Assembly: GCF_000373905.1 (NCBI RefSeq)
Contig: NZ_KB892705.1
Location: 4,104,478 to 4,168,477, forward strand
DNA from: Mycobacterium sp. 155
GTDB taxonomy: Bacteria > Actinomycetota > Actinomycetes > Mycobacteriales > Mycobacteriaceae
DNA length: 64,000 bases
Reading direction: 5' to 3'
Below, piece by piece: positions 42,016 to 51,272 of this stretch (position 1 is the first letter of the stretch; each line of letters starts with the position of its first letter). The notes below the pieces were generated by a model that was not told the origin of the DNA, did not search any database, and worked only from the letters and a program-made list of their open reading frames with translations. The position numbers and the translations under genes are program-made.

Positions 42016-43008
42016 TCACCCGAAAGCCGCGGGATCCTCCTCGAATCGAACGCCGAGTTGCGTCAGCGCGTCTTCCAGTGCCCGCTGCACCGCCAGCGTG
42101 TCATCGAGTGGCATGACCGCACTCTCGGTGCGCCCAGCTTTGATCGCCTCGGTGACTTCGATGAGTTCGTGTGAAAACCCGTCTCCTAGCGCGGGAAGAT
42201 CGAACTGTTCCGATTCGTGACCTTGTCGGTGCAGCACAAAAGAATTCGGGTGGTGAAAACGCGGCAGGATATCGATCCACCCCGTGGTGCCGAAGATCCG
42301 GGCGTGCCCGGGCATCGGGCTGTGCAACGAGCACATGAGTGTCGCCGTCCCACCCTCGTCGAAACCGAGCAGTAAGGTCGCGTCGGCATCCACCCCCGAC
42401 GGTTCGAGCGAACCCAACGCCGAAACGGACGTCGGGTCTCCGAGCACCATCTGAGCAAACGACACCACGTAGACACCCAGGTCAAGGAGGGCGCCACCGC
42501 CCAGTTCGTGGGCGAAGATCCGGTCGGTGGGATCGAAGGATCGCGTCACGCCGAGATCGGCCTGCACCGACCGAACCGTGCCGATCGCACCGTCGGCAAG
42601 CAATTTGCGTGCGGCCACCACCGCTGGCTGGAAGCGGGTCCACATTGCCTCCATCGCGAACACATGGTGCTCGCGCACCGCGTCCACCAGCGATTCGGCT
42701 CCGGCGAGAGTGGCGGTGAAGGCCTTTTCCACCAGCAATGCCTTGCCGGCGGATGCAGCAGCAAGCCCGATGGCGTGGTGGTGCGTGTGCGGGGTCGCGA
42801 TGTACAGCACATCGACATCGGGGTCGGCAATCATGTCCCGGTACGACCCGTAGCTACGTTCGATGCCATGTTTGGCGGCAAATGCCTTTGCGCGATCAGC
42901 GGATCGAGATGCGACTGCGAGGACTGTCGCGTCCGGCACGTGGGCAAAGTCGCCCACCATCTTCTCCGCGATCCGACCCGGCCCGACAATTCCCCAACGT
43001 ATCGACAT
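42016..43008 (-). CDS. Gfo/Idh/MocA-family oxidoreductase
   Basis: 330 residues. N-terminal NAD(P)-binding domain: IRWGIVGPGRIAEKMVGDFA, ATVLAVASRSADRAKAFA, YIATPHTHHHAIGLAAASAGKALLVEK (catalytic EK-P type motif as VEKAF). The C-terminal domain has the usual sheet (GGGALLDLGVYVVSFAQMVL). It may act on a sugar or dihydrodiol. I choose ATG 43008 (MSIRWGIVG); 43029 would add seven residues. It ends the run of island genes on the right side; its link to C1 metabolism is not apparent. Confidence 0.9.
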   Translation of the reverse strand: MSIRWGIVGPGRIAEKMVGDFAHVPDATVLAVASRSADRAKAFAAKHGIERSYGSYRDMIADPDVDVLYIATPHTHHHAIGLAAASAGKALLVEKAFTATLAGAESLVDAVREHHVFAMEAMWTRFQPAVVAARKLLADGAIGTVRSVQADLGVTRSFDPTDRIFAHELGGGALLDLGVYVVSFAQMVLGDPTSVSALGSLEPSGVDADATLLLGFDEGGTATLMCSLHSPMPGHARIFGTTGWIDILPRFHHPNSFVLHRQGHESEQFDLPALGDGFSHELIEVTEAIKAGRTESAVMPLDDTLAVQRALEDALTQLGVRFEEDPAAFG

Positions 43009-43044
43009 TTGATATCCGTTCTGTGTCAAAGAGCTTGCGAAGAA

Positions 43045-44580
43045 TTATGCGCGATGGTTGCGCGCGCCGCGGAACGACCACGCCACGATCACCGCGGCGG
43101 CCAGTGAAAGCGCCATCGCGATCAGCGCTGTCGGCGCGATGCCGGAGTCGAACGCCGTACGGGCCGAATCCAGCAGGTGCGTTCCCGTTTCCGCTGGGAG
43201 CTCGGCGGCAACCGATACGGCGCCGCCGACGCTCTCGCCGGCCGCGCCGGCCTGCTCCGCAGTCAGCCCAGCGGGAATCTCGACGTTGCCGCGATAGAAC
43301 GCGCTGAAGATAGTGCCCAGCGTCGCGGTGCCGACCACCGCCCCGAGCTCATAGGCAGTCTCCGAGACTGCCGACGCGGCACCGGCTTTCGTGGCCGGGA
43401 CCGAGGCGACAATGGTGTCGTTGGACACCGTCTGTGAGACACCGACGCCGAGTTCCAGCACCACGAACGACACGATGACCGCGACCACCGTCAGATCGTG
43501 GCGGAACAGCATGATCATTCCGAACCCGGCCGCGACGAATACCAAACCGCTCACCATCAGCGACTGCGCGGAAAAGTGTTTGGCCGCCTTGACCACGGCG
43601 ATGCCGGCGATCATCGACATCAACGCACCCGGCAGCGTGACCAGACCGGCTGCAAGTGGCGACAAGCCGAGCACCAGCTGCAGATGCTGAGAGACGAAGA
43701 ACACGAACCCGATCAAGCCCACGATGGACAGGAAGTTCGCCAGCACCGATGAGCTGAACGGGCCGTAGGAGAACAGGCTCATGTCAAGCATCGGTGTGGC
43801 ACTGCGGTTCTGCCGGCGCACGAACAACACGCCCGAGGCGATGCCGACCGCGAAGGCAAGCCCAACCAGCACAGAAAAGCCGTCGTGTGCAACGGTTTTG
43901 ACGGCCCAGACGAACGGCAGCATCGCCGTGAACGACAGCGTCACGCTGAGCAGGTCGACGGGACCCGGACTCGGATCACGGGACTCGGGCACCAGGCGCG
44001 GGCCGAGCACCAGCAGGGGCAGCAGGAGCGGCACGGCCACCAGGAACACCGAACCCCAGTGGAAGTGCTGCAGCAGAGCGCCACCGACGATCGGACCCAG
44101 TGTGGTGCCGGCCGTGAAGCAGGACGCCCAGATGGCGATGGCGAGCCGGCGGGGACCGGCGTCAGTGAAGATGTTGCGGATCAGCGACAGCGTCGCGGGC
44201 ATCAGCATCGCGCCGAACACGCCGAGGGCGGCGCGGGCGGCGACGAGGTACGCAGCGCTCGGGGCGAACGCGGCCAGGACCGACATCACGGTGAAGCCGC
44301 TGGCCCCGATCAGCAGGATCCGGCGCCGGCCGATCCGATCACCGAAGCTGCCCATGGAAACCAGCAGCGCGGCGAGCACCAGCGAGTAGATGTCCACGAT
44401 CCACAGCTGGACCGACGCCGCGGGCCGGAAATCCTCGGCGATCATGGGTAGCGCGAAAGCCAGCACGGTGTTGTCGATGGCGATCAGTAGCACCGGCAGC
44501 ATCAGGACCGCCAGCGCCACCCAGGCGCGTCTCGGGGTGGTGAGTGGCTGCGCCGGCGTGGCGTCGAGGAAGGCGGACAT
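43045..44580 (-). CDS. 14-TM major facilitator drug exporter (DHA2/EmrB-QacA)
   Basis: 511 residues, about 14 transmembrane helices. MFS motifs: LMLPVLLIAIDNTVLAFALP (motif D1 region), MGSFGDRIGRRRILLIGASG (motif A), SLIRNIFTDAGPRRLAIAIWASCFTAGTTLGPIVGGALLQ (motifs B/C). A proton-driven exporter of quaternary or lipophilic compounds. Immediately upstream is a TetR gene in the same direction, with 54 bp between them, so it is probably repressed by that protein. Confidence 0.92.
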   Translation of the reverse strand: MSAFLDATPAQPLTTPRRAWVALAVLMLPVLLIAIDNTVLAFALPMIAEDFRPAASVQLWIVDIYSLVLAALLVSMGSFGDRIGRRRILLIGASGFTVMSVLAAFAPSAAYLVAARAALGVFGAMLMPATLSLIRNIFTDAGPRRLAIAIWASCFTAGTTLGPIVGGALLQHFHWGSVFLVAVPLLLPLLVLGPRLVPESRDPSPGPVDLLSVTLSFTAMLPFVWAVKTVAHDGFSVLVGLAFAVGIASGVLFVRRQNRSATPMLDMSLFSYGPFSSSVLANFLSIVGLIGFVFFVSQHLQLVLGLSPLAAGLVTLPGALMSMIAGIAVVKAAKHFSAQSLMVSGLVFVAAGFGMIMLFRHDLTVVAVIVSFVVLELGVGVSQTVSNDTIVASVPATKAGAASAVSETAYELGAVVGTATLGTIFSAFYRGNVEIPAGLTAEQAGAAGESVGGAVSVAAELPAETGTHLLDSARTAFDSGIAPTALIAMALSLAAAVIVAWSFRGARNHRA

Positions 44581-44634
44581 GAGGGGTAACTCCGATAGCC
44601 GAGAAAGAGGAAAAGCGTTGTGGTGGAGTGATAT

Positions 44635-45210
44635 TCAGCTGCGCGGCAGGTGAATGGTGCCGGCGGTGAGGCTGTTCATGATGGCATCGACGATCTGGTG
44701 GCGCGGGGTGCCGTCCTGCTTGATGGCCTCGTAGCCGGCCAGTAGCAGCGCCCAGAACACCCGTCGGGCCCATCCGGGGGGATATTCGGGCCGCTGCGCC
44801 GACGCTCGCTCCAGTACCTCGGTGATCGCTTCGTCGCCGGTGTCCAGGTGGGCTGCCAGTTCTCGATCGGCCTGAATGGTCGGTTCGCTGTAGATGTAGA
44901 GCACGATGGGGCCGAGGTCGAGCTGGCTCTCCACCACCCGGCGCAGTGCCGCTTCGGCGGGTCCGTTGGTGGGCTCGGCGAGCTCGATCGCGGCGCTGCT
45001 GAGTGCGTGCACGTGATAGGCGACCGCGCGAAGCAAATCGGAGCGTTCCGGGTAGTAGCGGTGCAGCGTGCTGCGCCCGACATCCGCGGCCGCGGCGATT
45101 TCGGCCATGCTGGCGGCCGGGTGGTCGGCCAGCATGGCCATTGCGGCGTCCAGGATCGCCCTGCGGGTGCGCTCACGCGCTCCGCTGTGGGGGGCCACCT
45201 GGGTGTTCAT
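44635..45210 (-). CDS. TetR-family repressor
   Basis: 191 residues. The N-terminal HTH is clear: RRAILDAAMAMLADHPAASM, AEIAAAADVGRSTLHRYYPERSDLLRAVAYH. The C-terminal helical domain binds an inducer. It likely represses the DHA2 exporter downstream and itself. The ATG at 45210 is followed by MNTQVAPHSGARERTR. AT-rich DNA (TCAAAATATAGCACTATTGA) just upstream resembles a promoter/operator. Confidence 0.9.
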   Translation of the reverse strand: MNTQVAPHSGARERTRRAILDAAMAMLADHPAASMAEIAAAADVGRSTLHRYYPERSDLLRAVAYHVHALSSAAIELAEPTNGPAEAALRRVVESQLDLGPIVLYIYSEPTIQADRELAAHLDTGDEAITEVLERASAQRPEYPPGWARRVFWALLLAGYEAIKQDGTPRHQIVDAIMNSLTAGTIHLPRS

Positions 45211-45271
45211 GCATCAAAATATAGCACTATTGATCCGAAATGGGACATGTGTGTCCCATCACCGTGGGTGG

Positions 45272-46120
45272 TCAGTTCGGCGGGGCGAATCCGCCGGACT
45301 GGGGCGGTGGTGGCACGTACTGCGGCGCCTGCGGAGGTGGATATGAGGCCGGCGTGGGGGGAACGAGGCGGGCGACCTCGCGGCGGTGCCGTTCGGCGAG
45401 GACCGCGGCCAACACGTACTGCGGCGGCACGCCGGGTGGCGGGGGCGGCGAGATCCGGGTCGCGATCTCGTGTAGCACCCGGTGCCCCATCTCCTCGCGG
45501 ATACGCGGATCCAGTTGATGCGCCCGCGACAGGAATTGCCGGGCCAGCTCGACCTGCTCAGGACCGAGCCCGGACAACTGCAGTGACGACGCCCACCATG
45601 CCAGCGTCGGCGGCATGGCCGGCGGCGGTGTCAGCTTGGGACCGCGCTCGCTGATCACCAGGGTGCCCGCGAAGATGTCGCCGATCCGCTTACCTTTGGG
45701 GGAGAGCAGGCTGCAGATCACCGCGGGACCGCCGGTGAACATGAAGATCTCGATGAAGCCGGACAAACCGCGAAACAGGGCCTGGCGGAAGCGTTCCGGG
45801 CTGCCGTCCTCGGCGACCACCCGCAGGCCCATCGCCATTTTGCCCAGCGAGCGGCCGCGCGTCGTGGTCTCCATGATCACCGGATAGCCGACCAGTGCCA
45901 GCAGTGTGAAGATGATCAGGATCGCCGCCGAAAGCGCGTCGTCGAGCTGGGTGAGGGTTATCGCCCACAGCACCACGCCCACGAGGTAGCCGGCAAGGAT
46001 CACCAGAACGTCGATGATCGAGGCCAGGGCGCGCACCGGCAGCTGCGCGATCTGGACGTCGAGGATTACCGCATCCCCGGTCACTACCGGTCCGTGCTGG
46101 AAGGCCGGTTGGTAGGACAT
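45272..46120 (-). CDS. RDD-family membrane protein
   Basis: 282 residues. An RDD domain occupies about residues 20-150: LPVRALASIIDVLVILAGYL, TTTRGRSLGKMAMGLRVV, RQALFRGLSGFIEIFMFTGG, KRIGDIFAGTLVIS, with two to three transmembrane helices. The C-terminal part is soluble and Pro-rich (ISPPPPPGVPPQYV). Orthologue of M. tuberculosis Rv3695 (recalled), where it adjoins glpK; here it starts the conserved right-hand backbone. Divergent from the SpoIIM-like gene, 32 bp apart. Confidence 0.9.
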   Translation of the reverse strand: MSYQPAFQHGPVVTGDAVILDVQIAQLPVRALASIIDVLVILAGYLVGVVLWAITLTQLDDALSAAILIIFTLLALVGYPVIMETTTRGRSLGKMAMGLRVVAEDGSPERFRQALFRGLSGFIEIFMFTGGPAVICSLLSPKGKRIGDIFAGTLVISERGPKLTPPPAMPPTLAWWASSLQLSGLGPEQVELARQFLSRAHQLDPRIREEMGHRVLHEIATRISPPPPPGVPPQYVLAAVLAERHRREVARLVPPTPASYPPPQAPQYVPPPPQSGGFAPPN

Positions 46121-46152
46121 AGCGTCCCAACCTACCGATTACCATCGGCCGG

Positions 46153-47145
46153 GTGGATGTCGATGCGTTTGTGCTGGCCCATCGCGCCACGTGGGACCGG
46201 CTGGAGCAGTTGGTCAAACGTCGCAGGCGGTTGACCGGCGCAGAGGTGGACGAGCTGGTTGATCTGTACCAGCGGGTGTCCACTCACCTGTCGATGGTGC
46301 GATCGGCGTCGAATGATTCGGTTTTGGTCGGCAAGCTGTCGGGGCTGGTGGCCCAGGCCCGCTCCGTGGTGACCGGTGCCCACGCTCCGCTATGGCGGGA
46401 GTTCGTGCGGTTCTGGACGGTGTCGTTTCCGGTGGTGGCCTACCGCTCGTGGCGGTGGTGGCTCGGTACGGCGGCGGCGTTCATGCTGGTGGTGTTCAGC
46501 CTGGCCTTCTGGGTTGGCGGCAATCCCGAGGTGCACACGGCCGTCGGAACCCCAAGTGAGATCGACCAATTGGTCAATCACGATTTTGCGTCGTACTACA
46601 GCGACAACCCGGCGGGCTCATTCGCCGTGCAGGTGTGGGTGAACAACTCCTGGGTGGCCGCGCAGTGCATCGGGTTCGCGATCCTGCTCGGGTTGCCGAT
46701 CCCGTACCTGCTGTTCCAGAACGCCGCGAATCTGGGCGTGATCGCCGGGCTGATGTTCGCCGCAGGCAAGGGCCATCTGTTCCTGGGCCTGATCCTGCCG
46801 CACGGGCTGCTCGAGCTCACCGCGGTGTTCCTGGCCGGTGCGGTGGGAATGCGGTTGGGCTGGACGGTGATCGCACCCGGGGATCGGCCGCGCGGGCAGG
46901 TGCTCGCCGAGCAGGGGCGGGCGGTGGTGGCGGTGGCAGTGGGGTTGGCGGCGGTGCTGCTGTTGTCCGGTCTGGTCGAAGCGATGGTGACGCCCTCGCC
47001 GCTGCCGACCGCGGTGCGTATCGGGATCGGTGTCGCCGTCGAGATCGCGTTCTTGACCTATGTCATCTACTTCGGCCGCAAGGCTGTGCGGGCCGGCGAG
47101 ACCGGCGATATCGACGACGCCCCCGACATGGTCCCGGTCGGCTGA
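46153..47145 (+). CDS. SpoIIM/DUF95-family membrane protein
   Basis: 330 residues with a soluble N-terminal helical region (HRATWDRLEQLVKRRRRLTG) and about five transmembrane helices (for example AAAFMLVVFSLAFWVGG, ILLGLPIPYLLFQNAANLGVIAGLM). The FNNxxV/ NNSWVAAQ and GLILPHGLLELTAVFLAGA patterns are typical of the stage II sporulation protein M family. Orthologue of Rv3694c. GTG start at 46153. With the RDD, DUF58, MoxR, DUF4350 and DUF4129 genes it forms a conserved actinobacterial cell-envelope cluster of unknown action. Confidence 0.9.
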   Translation: MDVDAFVLAHRATWDRLEQLVKRRRRLTGAEVDELVDLYQRVSTHLSMVRSASNDSVLVGKLSGLVAQARSVVTGAHAPLWREFVRFWTVSFPVVAYRSWRWWLGTAAAFMLVVFSLAFWVGGNPEVHTAVGTPSEIDQLVNHDFASYYSDNPAGSFAVQVWVNNSWVAAQCIGFAILLGLPIPYLLFQNAANLGVIAGLMFAAGKGHLFLGLILPHGLLELTAVFLAGAVGMRLGWTVIAPGDRPRGQVLAEQGRAVVAVAVGLAAVLLLSGLVEAMVTPSPLPTAVRIGIGVAVEIAFLTYVIYFGRKAVRAGETGDIDDAPDMVPVG

Positions 47146-47153
47146 TTTTTCTC

Positions 47154-47215
47154 CGCGAGCAGACGCGCAAGTACCCCGACACGCCGCGTCTGCGGGACCC
47201 GCATGTCTGCTCGCG
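47154..47215. terminator. Inverted repeat between convergent genes
   Basis: CGCGAGCAGAC (47154-47164) is complementary to GTCTGCTCGCG (47205-47215), with a nested GACGCG/CGCGTC pair inside. It separates the SpoIIM-like gene and the DUF58 gene and can terminate both. Similar intergenic repeats are common in mycobacteria. Confidence 0.7.
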
Positions 47216-47224
47216 CAATGAAAA

Positions 47225-48547
47225 CTAGAGTTTTCCCGCCGCCTTCATCGCCAGATAGTGGTCGGCGAGCATCGGTGCGAGCTCTTCGGGCGCGGCGTCG
47301 ACCACGTCAACTCCATTGCGCCGCAACCGGGTTGCGATGGCCCGACGATCGTTGCGGGCCCGTTCGGCCGCTGCGGCGTCGTACACTTGCGCGGCGTCGT
47401 CACGGCCGGCGGCCAACCGCTCGATCCGGGGATCGGCCACCGCGGCCACCAGCACCTGATGCTTTGTGGAGAGCTGTGGCAGTACCGTCATAAGCCCTTC
47501 GTCGAGCGCCGAGGAGTTGAGGTCGGTCAGCAGCACCACCAGCGCCCGCTGACGCACCCGCCGGATCACCGCGGCCACCATGGCCGCGGCGTCGGATTCC
47601 ACCAGTGCCGGTTGCAGCGGAGCCATCGCCTCCACCAATTGGGCCAGCAGCCCCGTGCGCGACGCGTTGAACACCCCGGCGCGGGTAACCCGGTCGAAGG
47701 CAAGGAAATCCACATGATCGCCAGCCCGCGAGGCCAGTGCGGCCAGCAGCAGCGCGGCATCCATCGACCAGTCGAGCCGGGGCCAGCCGCTCGGATCGCC
47801 CGCGGTGGGATCCACCCCGACACGGCCCGCCGACGTGCGCCCGGTGTCGAGCACGATCACCACCCGGCGGTCGCGTTCCGGCCGCCAGGTACGCACCACT
47901 ACGTCAGCACGGCGCGCGGTGGCCCGCCAGTCGATCGAGCGGACATCGTCGCCGACGACATACTCACGCAGGGAATCGAATTCGGTACCCTGGCCACGGA
48001 TCAACACCGGTATGGCGCCGTCCAGTTCACGCAGCCGGGCCAGCCGTGACGGCAGATGCTTACGGGACAGGAACGGCGGCAGGATGCGCACCTGACCGGC
48101 TACCGACAGTGTGCGTTGACGGCCGGCCAGCCCCAGCGGGCCGATCGAACGCACCGTGACGAACTCCGATCGTTGATCCCCGCGCCGCACCGGACGCAAC
48201 CGGGTGTTCAGCTGAACCTGTTGTCCGGCAGGGATGTCCAGCGGATGCGTGCGCGGTTCGGCGCCCGCACTGGGTGCCCACGCGTCGCGCAGACGTCCGC
48301 GCAGCCGATGACGTCCCGCATTGTGCACCGTCAATACCGCATCCACACTCTGGCCCAGCCGCCCCGTGCTGTCCCCGCTGCGTTGCATCCTCACCGCAGC
48401 CGGACTGCCGGCCAGCACCACATCGAGTGCTACCGCGAGCACCAGAAGCACCAGAAGTGCCGCGAAAACTGTTGCCGGCCATGGTGCCACCGCGATCGGC
48501 ACAGTCGCGATCAGCGCGACGACACCGGCCCGGCGGGTGAGGATCAT
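47225..48547 (-). CDS. DUF58 (vWA-like) protein
   Basis: 440 residues. Two N-terminal transmembrane helices (about 8-45), then a beta domain and the DUF58 core: GTEFDSLREYVVGDDVRSID, WRATARRADVVVRTWRPERD, and a vWA-like region RVVIVLDTGRTSAGRVG. Orthologue of Rv3693. DUF58 proteins pair with MoxR AAA+ ATPases, presumably as the metal-binding partner acted on by the chaperone. Its ATG overlaps the MoxR stop (TGATG). Confidence 0.9.
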   Translation of the reverse strand: MILTRRAGVVALIATVPIAVAPWPATVFAALLVLLVLAVALDVVLAGSPAAVRMQRSGDSTGRLGQSVDAVLTVHNAGRHRLRGRLRDAWAPSAGAEPRTHPLDIPAGQQVQLNTRLRPVRRGDQRSEFVTVRSIGPLGLAGRQRTLSVAGQVRILPPFLSRKHLPSRLARLRELDGAIPVLIRGQGTEFDSLREYVVGDDVRSIDWRATARRADVVVRTWRPERDRRVVIVLDTGRTSAGRVGVDPTAGDPSGWPRLDWSMDAALLLAALASRAGDHVDFLAFDRVTRAGVFNASRTGLLAQLVEAMAPLQPALVESDAAAMVAAVIRRVRQRALVVLLTDLNSSALDEGLMTVLPQLSTKHQVLVAAVADPRIERLAAGRDDAAQVYDAAAAERARNDRRAIATRLRRNGVDVVDAAPEELAPMLADHYLAMKAAGKL

Positions 48548-49512
48548 CAGCGCGGTACCGGGACGGCCGCGAGGATGCCGTCGAGCACACCGTCGGGTGT
48601 GGCGCCCTCCAGTTCGGCCTCGGGGCGCAACGCGATCCGGTGCCGCAGTGTGGAACGAGCCATGGCCTTGACGTCGTCGGGGGTGACGTAGTTGCGGCCA
48701 GACAGCCACGCCCAAGACCGCGCGGTGGCCAGCAGTGCGGTACCGCCGCGTGGGGACACCCCCAGTTGCAGGGCGGGGGAGTGCCTTGTGGCGCCGACGA
48801 TGTCGACGATGTAGCCGAGCACCTCATCGGCCACTCGCACCTGGCGCACCGCCTCGCGACCCGCGGCCAGCTCGGCGGCGCCCGCCACCGGTCGCACAGC
48901 GGACAGGTCGCGGGGGTCGAAGCCGTAGGCATGGCGGCCCAGGATGGCGATCTCCTGATCTCGCGGTGGCAGCGGCACATTGAGCTTGAGCAGGAACCGG
49001 TCGAGCTGCGCCTCCGGCAGCTGGTATGTGCCCTCGTATTCGATGGGGTTCTGCGTGGCCGCCACGATGAACGGATCAGGCAGAGGCCGGGGGTGCCCGT
49101 CTATGCTGACCTGACGTTCCTCCATCGCCTCCAGCAGTGCCGCTTGGGTTTTCGGCGGAGTTCGGTTGATCTCGTCGGCCAGCAGCAGATTGGTGAACAC
49201 TGGCCCGGCGCGGAACTCGAACTCGGCGGTGCGTGCGTCGTACACCAACGAGCCGGTGACATCGCCGGGCATCAGGTCCGGGGTGAACTGCACGCGTTTG
49301 AACTCCAACTGCAGCGCGGCGGCCAGGGTGCGTACCAGCAGGGTCTTGGCCACGCCGGGCACGCCTTCGAGCAGGATGTGACCGCGGCACAGCAGGGCGA
49401 TGACAAGGCCGCTGACCACCGCGTCCTGCCCCACGACAGCCTTGGATATCTCATTTCGCAAGGACAGCAGGGCGTTTCGCGCCGCATCGGAATCAAGGGC
49501 GGGCTGAGTCAC
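48547..49512 (-). CDS. moxR2: MoxR-family AAA+ ATPase
   Basis: 321 residues. Walker A in GVPGVAKTLLVRTLAAAL, Walker B in NLLLADEINRTPPKTQAALL, sensor/arginine regions in DPFIVAATQNPIEYEGTYQLPEAQLDRFLL. MoxR ATPases remodel or insert cofactors into partner proteins, here likely the vWA-like DUF58 protein encoded next. Orthologue of Rv3692 (moxR2, recalled). Overlaps both neighbours by a few bases, so it is within an operon. Confidence 0.93.
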   Translation of the reverse strand: MTQPALDSDAARNALLSLRNEISKAVVGQDAVVSGLVIALLCRGHILLEGVPGVAKTLLVRTLAAALQLEFKRVQFTPDLMPGDVTGSLVYDARTAEFEFRAGPVFTNLLLADEINRTPPKTQAALLEAMEERQVSIDGHPRPLPDPFIVAATQNPIEYEGTYQLPEAQLDRFLLKLNVPLPPRDQEIAILGRHAYGFDPRDLSAVRPVAGAAELAAGREAVRQVRVADEVLGYIVDIVGATRHSPALQLGVSPRGGTALLATARSWAWLSGRNYVTPDDVKAMARSTLRHRIALRPEAELEGATPDGVLDGILAAVPVPR

Positions 49513-50621
49513 GACTGCGCGACCTGCCTTTCGATGTCGTCGAGTTGATGGGCCAGATGTAAGAGATCGGAATCGGTGTCAGGGGGTGGACCGAACAGCG
49601 TGTGGCCGACCACGCCGATGTCGCCACCCGTGCGCGCGGCGACTGCCGCGGCCACCGCCTGGGGCGCGGCGCCGGCTGTCAGCCCGAGTCGTGGCAGCAG
49701 TCGCGTGACGGTCGCAGACCGCAGAGCCTCGGCGGCGCGGTCGCGGGCCCGCCGGCTGCGGTACAGGCGACCGCGTCCCTCGACCGTCTCAGATGCCCGC
49801 ACCACCACCGGTAGCGATTCGGAGACCAGAGGGCCGAGGCGCCGCGCGCTGGCCACCGCGAGAAGCGCCACCACCAAGCCCAGCTGCAGCACGACCCACC
49901 GCACCTGCGTGGGTAGTAGGGCGGAAATTCCTTTACCGCCCGTGGATTCACCTTCGGGATGCTGAGGCGCGTACCAGATCACCCGGGAGCGGCCGCCGGC
50001 CAGGTTCATTGCGAGTGCGGCGTTGCCGGCCTTGAGCAAGCCGCCGTTGGCCATGAAGTCCCCGGTGCCCACGACCGTGACGGTTCGACCACCGTCCTGG
50101 TAGCGGACCACCGCGCCCCGGTAGCAACTGGTCACCTGGGCGTCGTCGGCCGGCTGGAATGTGTCGGTCAGGCCGAGTTCGACATCGCCGGAGCGGGTGG
50201 CCTCGGCGAGATCACAATCGGGGTCCCCACCGCCGAACGAACTGGCCTTGCCCTGCTTGATTTTCGGGGCCAGCGCCTCCCTGGTCTTGCTGACCGGGGC
50301 AATGAGCAGCAAGTCTCCCGGGGCTTGCGCCAATTGATGCAGTTGGTCCTCGTCCGACAGATACAAGGTCTGCGCCGCCACCACGAGGGTGTCGGGCGCG
50401 GCTGCCCGCTGCACGTCGCCGATCGTATCGGCGGTGATCACCTCGATACCGTGCTGGCGCAGCAGTGCGACCAGAGCGTGTGCGCCGTCGGGCCCGGTTG
50501 CCTCGGGGTCAAGCCGGCCACCTGATCGTGGCGCTGTCAGGTAGGTGCTGGCCGCGGCCACCGCAACGATAGCCACGACCGCCAGCAGCACCCAGCGCGT
50601 CGTGCGCCAACGCGGAGTCAT
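49509..50621 (-). CDS. DUF4350 membrane protein
   Basis: 370 residues with an N-terminal transmembrane helix (WVLLAVVAIVAVAAASTYL) and another near residue 240 (VRWVVLQLGLVVALLAVASA). Between them is an extracytoplasmic Rossmann-like domain (DGAHALVALLRQHGIEVITA, DTLVVAAQTLYLSDEDQL, GDLLLIAPVSKT) typical of DUF4350. Part of the MoxR-DUF58 cluster (Rv3691 orthologue). Function unknown. Confidence 0.85.
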   Translation of the reverse strand: MTPRWRTTRWVLLAVVAIVAVAAASTYLTAPRSGGRLDPEATGPDGAHALVALLRQHGIEVITADTIGDVQRAAAPDTLVVAAQTLYLSDEDQLHQLAQAPGDLLLIAPVSKTREALAPKIKQGKASSFGGGDPDCDLAEATRSGDVELGLTDTFQPADDAQVTSCYRGAVVRYQDGGRTVTVVGTGDFMANGGLLKAGNAALAMNLAGGRSRVIWYAPQHPEGESTGGKGISALLPTQVRWVVLQLGLVVALLAVASARRLGPLVSESLPVVVRASETVEGRGRLYRSRRARDRAAEALRSATVTRLLPRLGLTAGAAPQAVAAAVAARTGGDIGVVGHTLFGPPPDTDSDLLHLAHQLDDIERQVAQS

Positions 50622-51271
50622 CGCACCGGTGTCCAGCCGACAGAGTCCCCGACCGCTGTGGCGGTGGCTGCGGACGCCCGACCGTGGTCGCGCAACCGGA
50701 CGTCGAGATCGGCGACGGTCCGGTAGGCGGTCTCGCTGCCGGGCTGTTCACCGTAGGTGACGTCATTGAATATGCTCGCTGCGCTGAATAATTCACCCGA
50801 CAGGTCGCCCAGCATGGCTGAGGCATCCCGGGCCAGCTCGGTGGCTGTGCGTCCGGGCACTGGGTCGAGAATCCCCGTTTCCTCCAAATGACGGGCCACC
50901 GCGCGCAATCGATGCCGGATAGCGGCTGCCCAATTGCCTTGCGCCGCATACTGCTCGGCCGTGCGGCGGTGTTCGGCCGCGCTGAGCGCCCGACTGTCGA
51001 ACAAGGCGTACTGCTCGCCGCGGTTGGTCCGCATGGTGCGCCGTGCCGTCCGCACCGCAACCACAACGGCCAGCACCACCAGGATCGCCAGCACCGCGAT
51101 GGTGAACCAGCCGCCCGGGATCTTCGAACCCTGCATCGCAAGGCGGTACAACAGGTCGGTCAGCCAGTCGAGGAACTGTTGGGTCGGTGAGGATCTCGGG
51201 TAGATCGGCTTGCTGAGCTCGTTTTGCGCAGCGTCGTGCGCGGCGTCGCGGTCGATATCGATGGCGCTCAA
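50618..51271 (-). CDS. DUF4129-containing membrane protein
   Basis: 217 residues; one transmembrane helix (about 53-71, GWFTIAVLAILVVLAVVVAV) and a C-terminal DUF4129 domain (AEQYAAQGNWAAAIRHRLRAVARHLEETGILDPVPGRTATEL). A TTG start at 51271 is the only reasonable one and lies one base after the stop of the upstream gene. Its stop overlaps the DUF4350 start. DUF4129 proteins accompany MoxR/DUF58 clusters; Rv3690 orthologue. Confidence 0.83.
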   Translation of the reverse strand: MSAIDIDRDAAHDAAQNELSKPIYPRSSPTQQFLDWLTDLLYRLAMQGSKIPGGWFTIAVLAILVVLAVVVAVRTARRTMRTNRGEQYALFDSRALSAAEHRRTAEQYAAQGNWAAAIRHRLRAVARHLEETGILDPVPGRTATELARDASAMLGDLSGELFSAASIFNDVTYGEQPGSETAYRTVADLDVRLRDHGRASAATATAVGDSVGWTPVR

Positions 51272-51272
51272 C

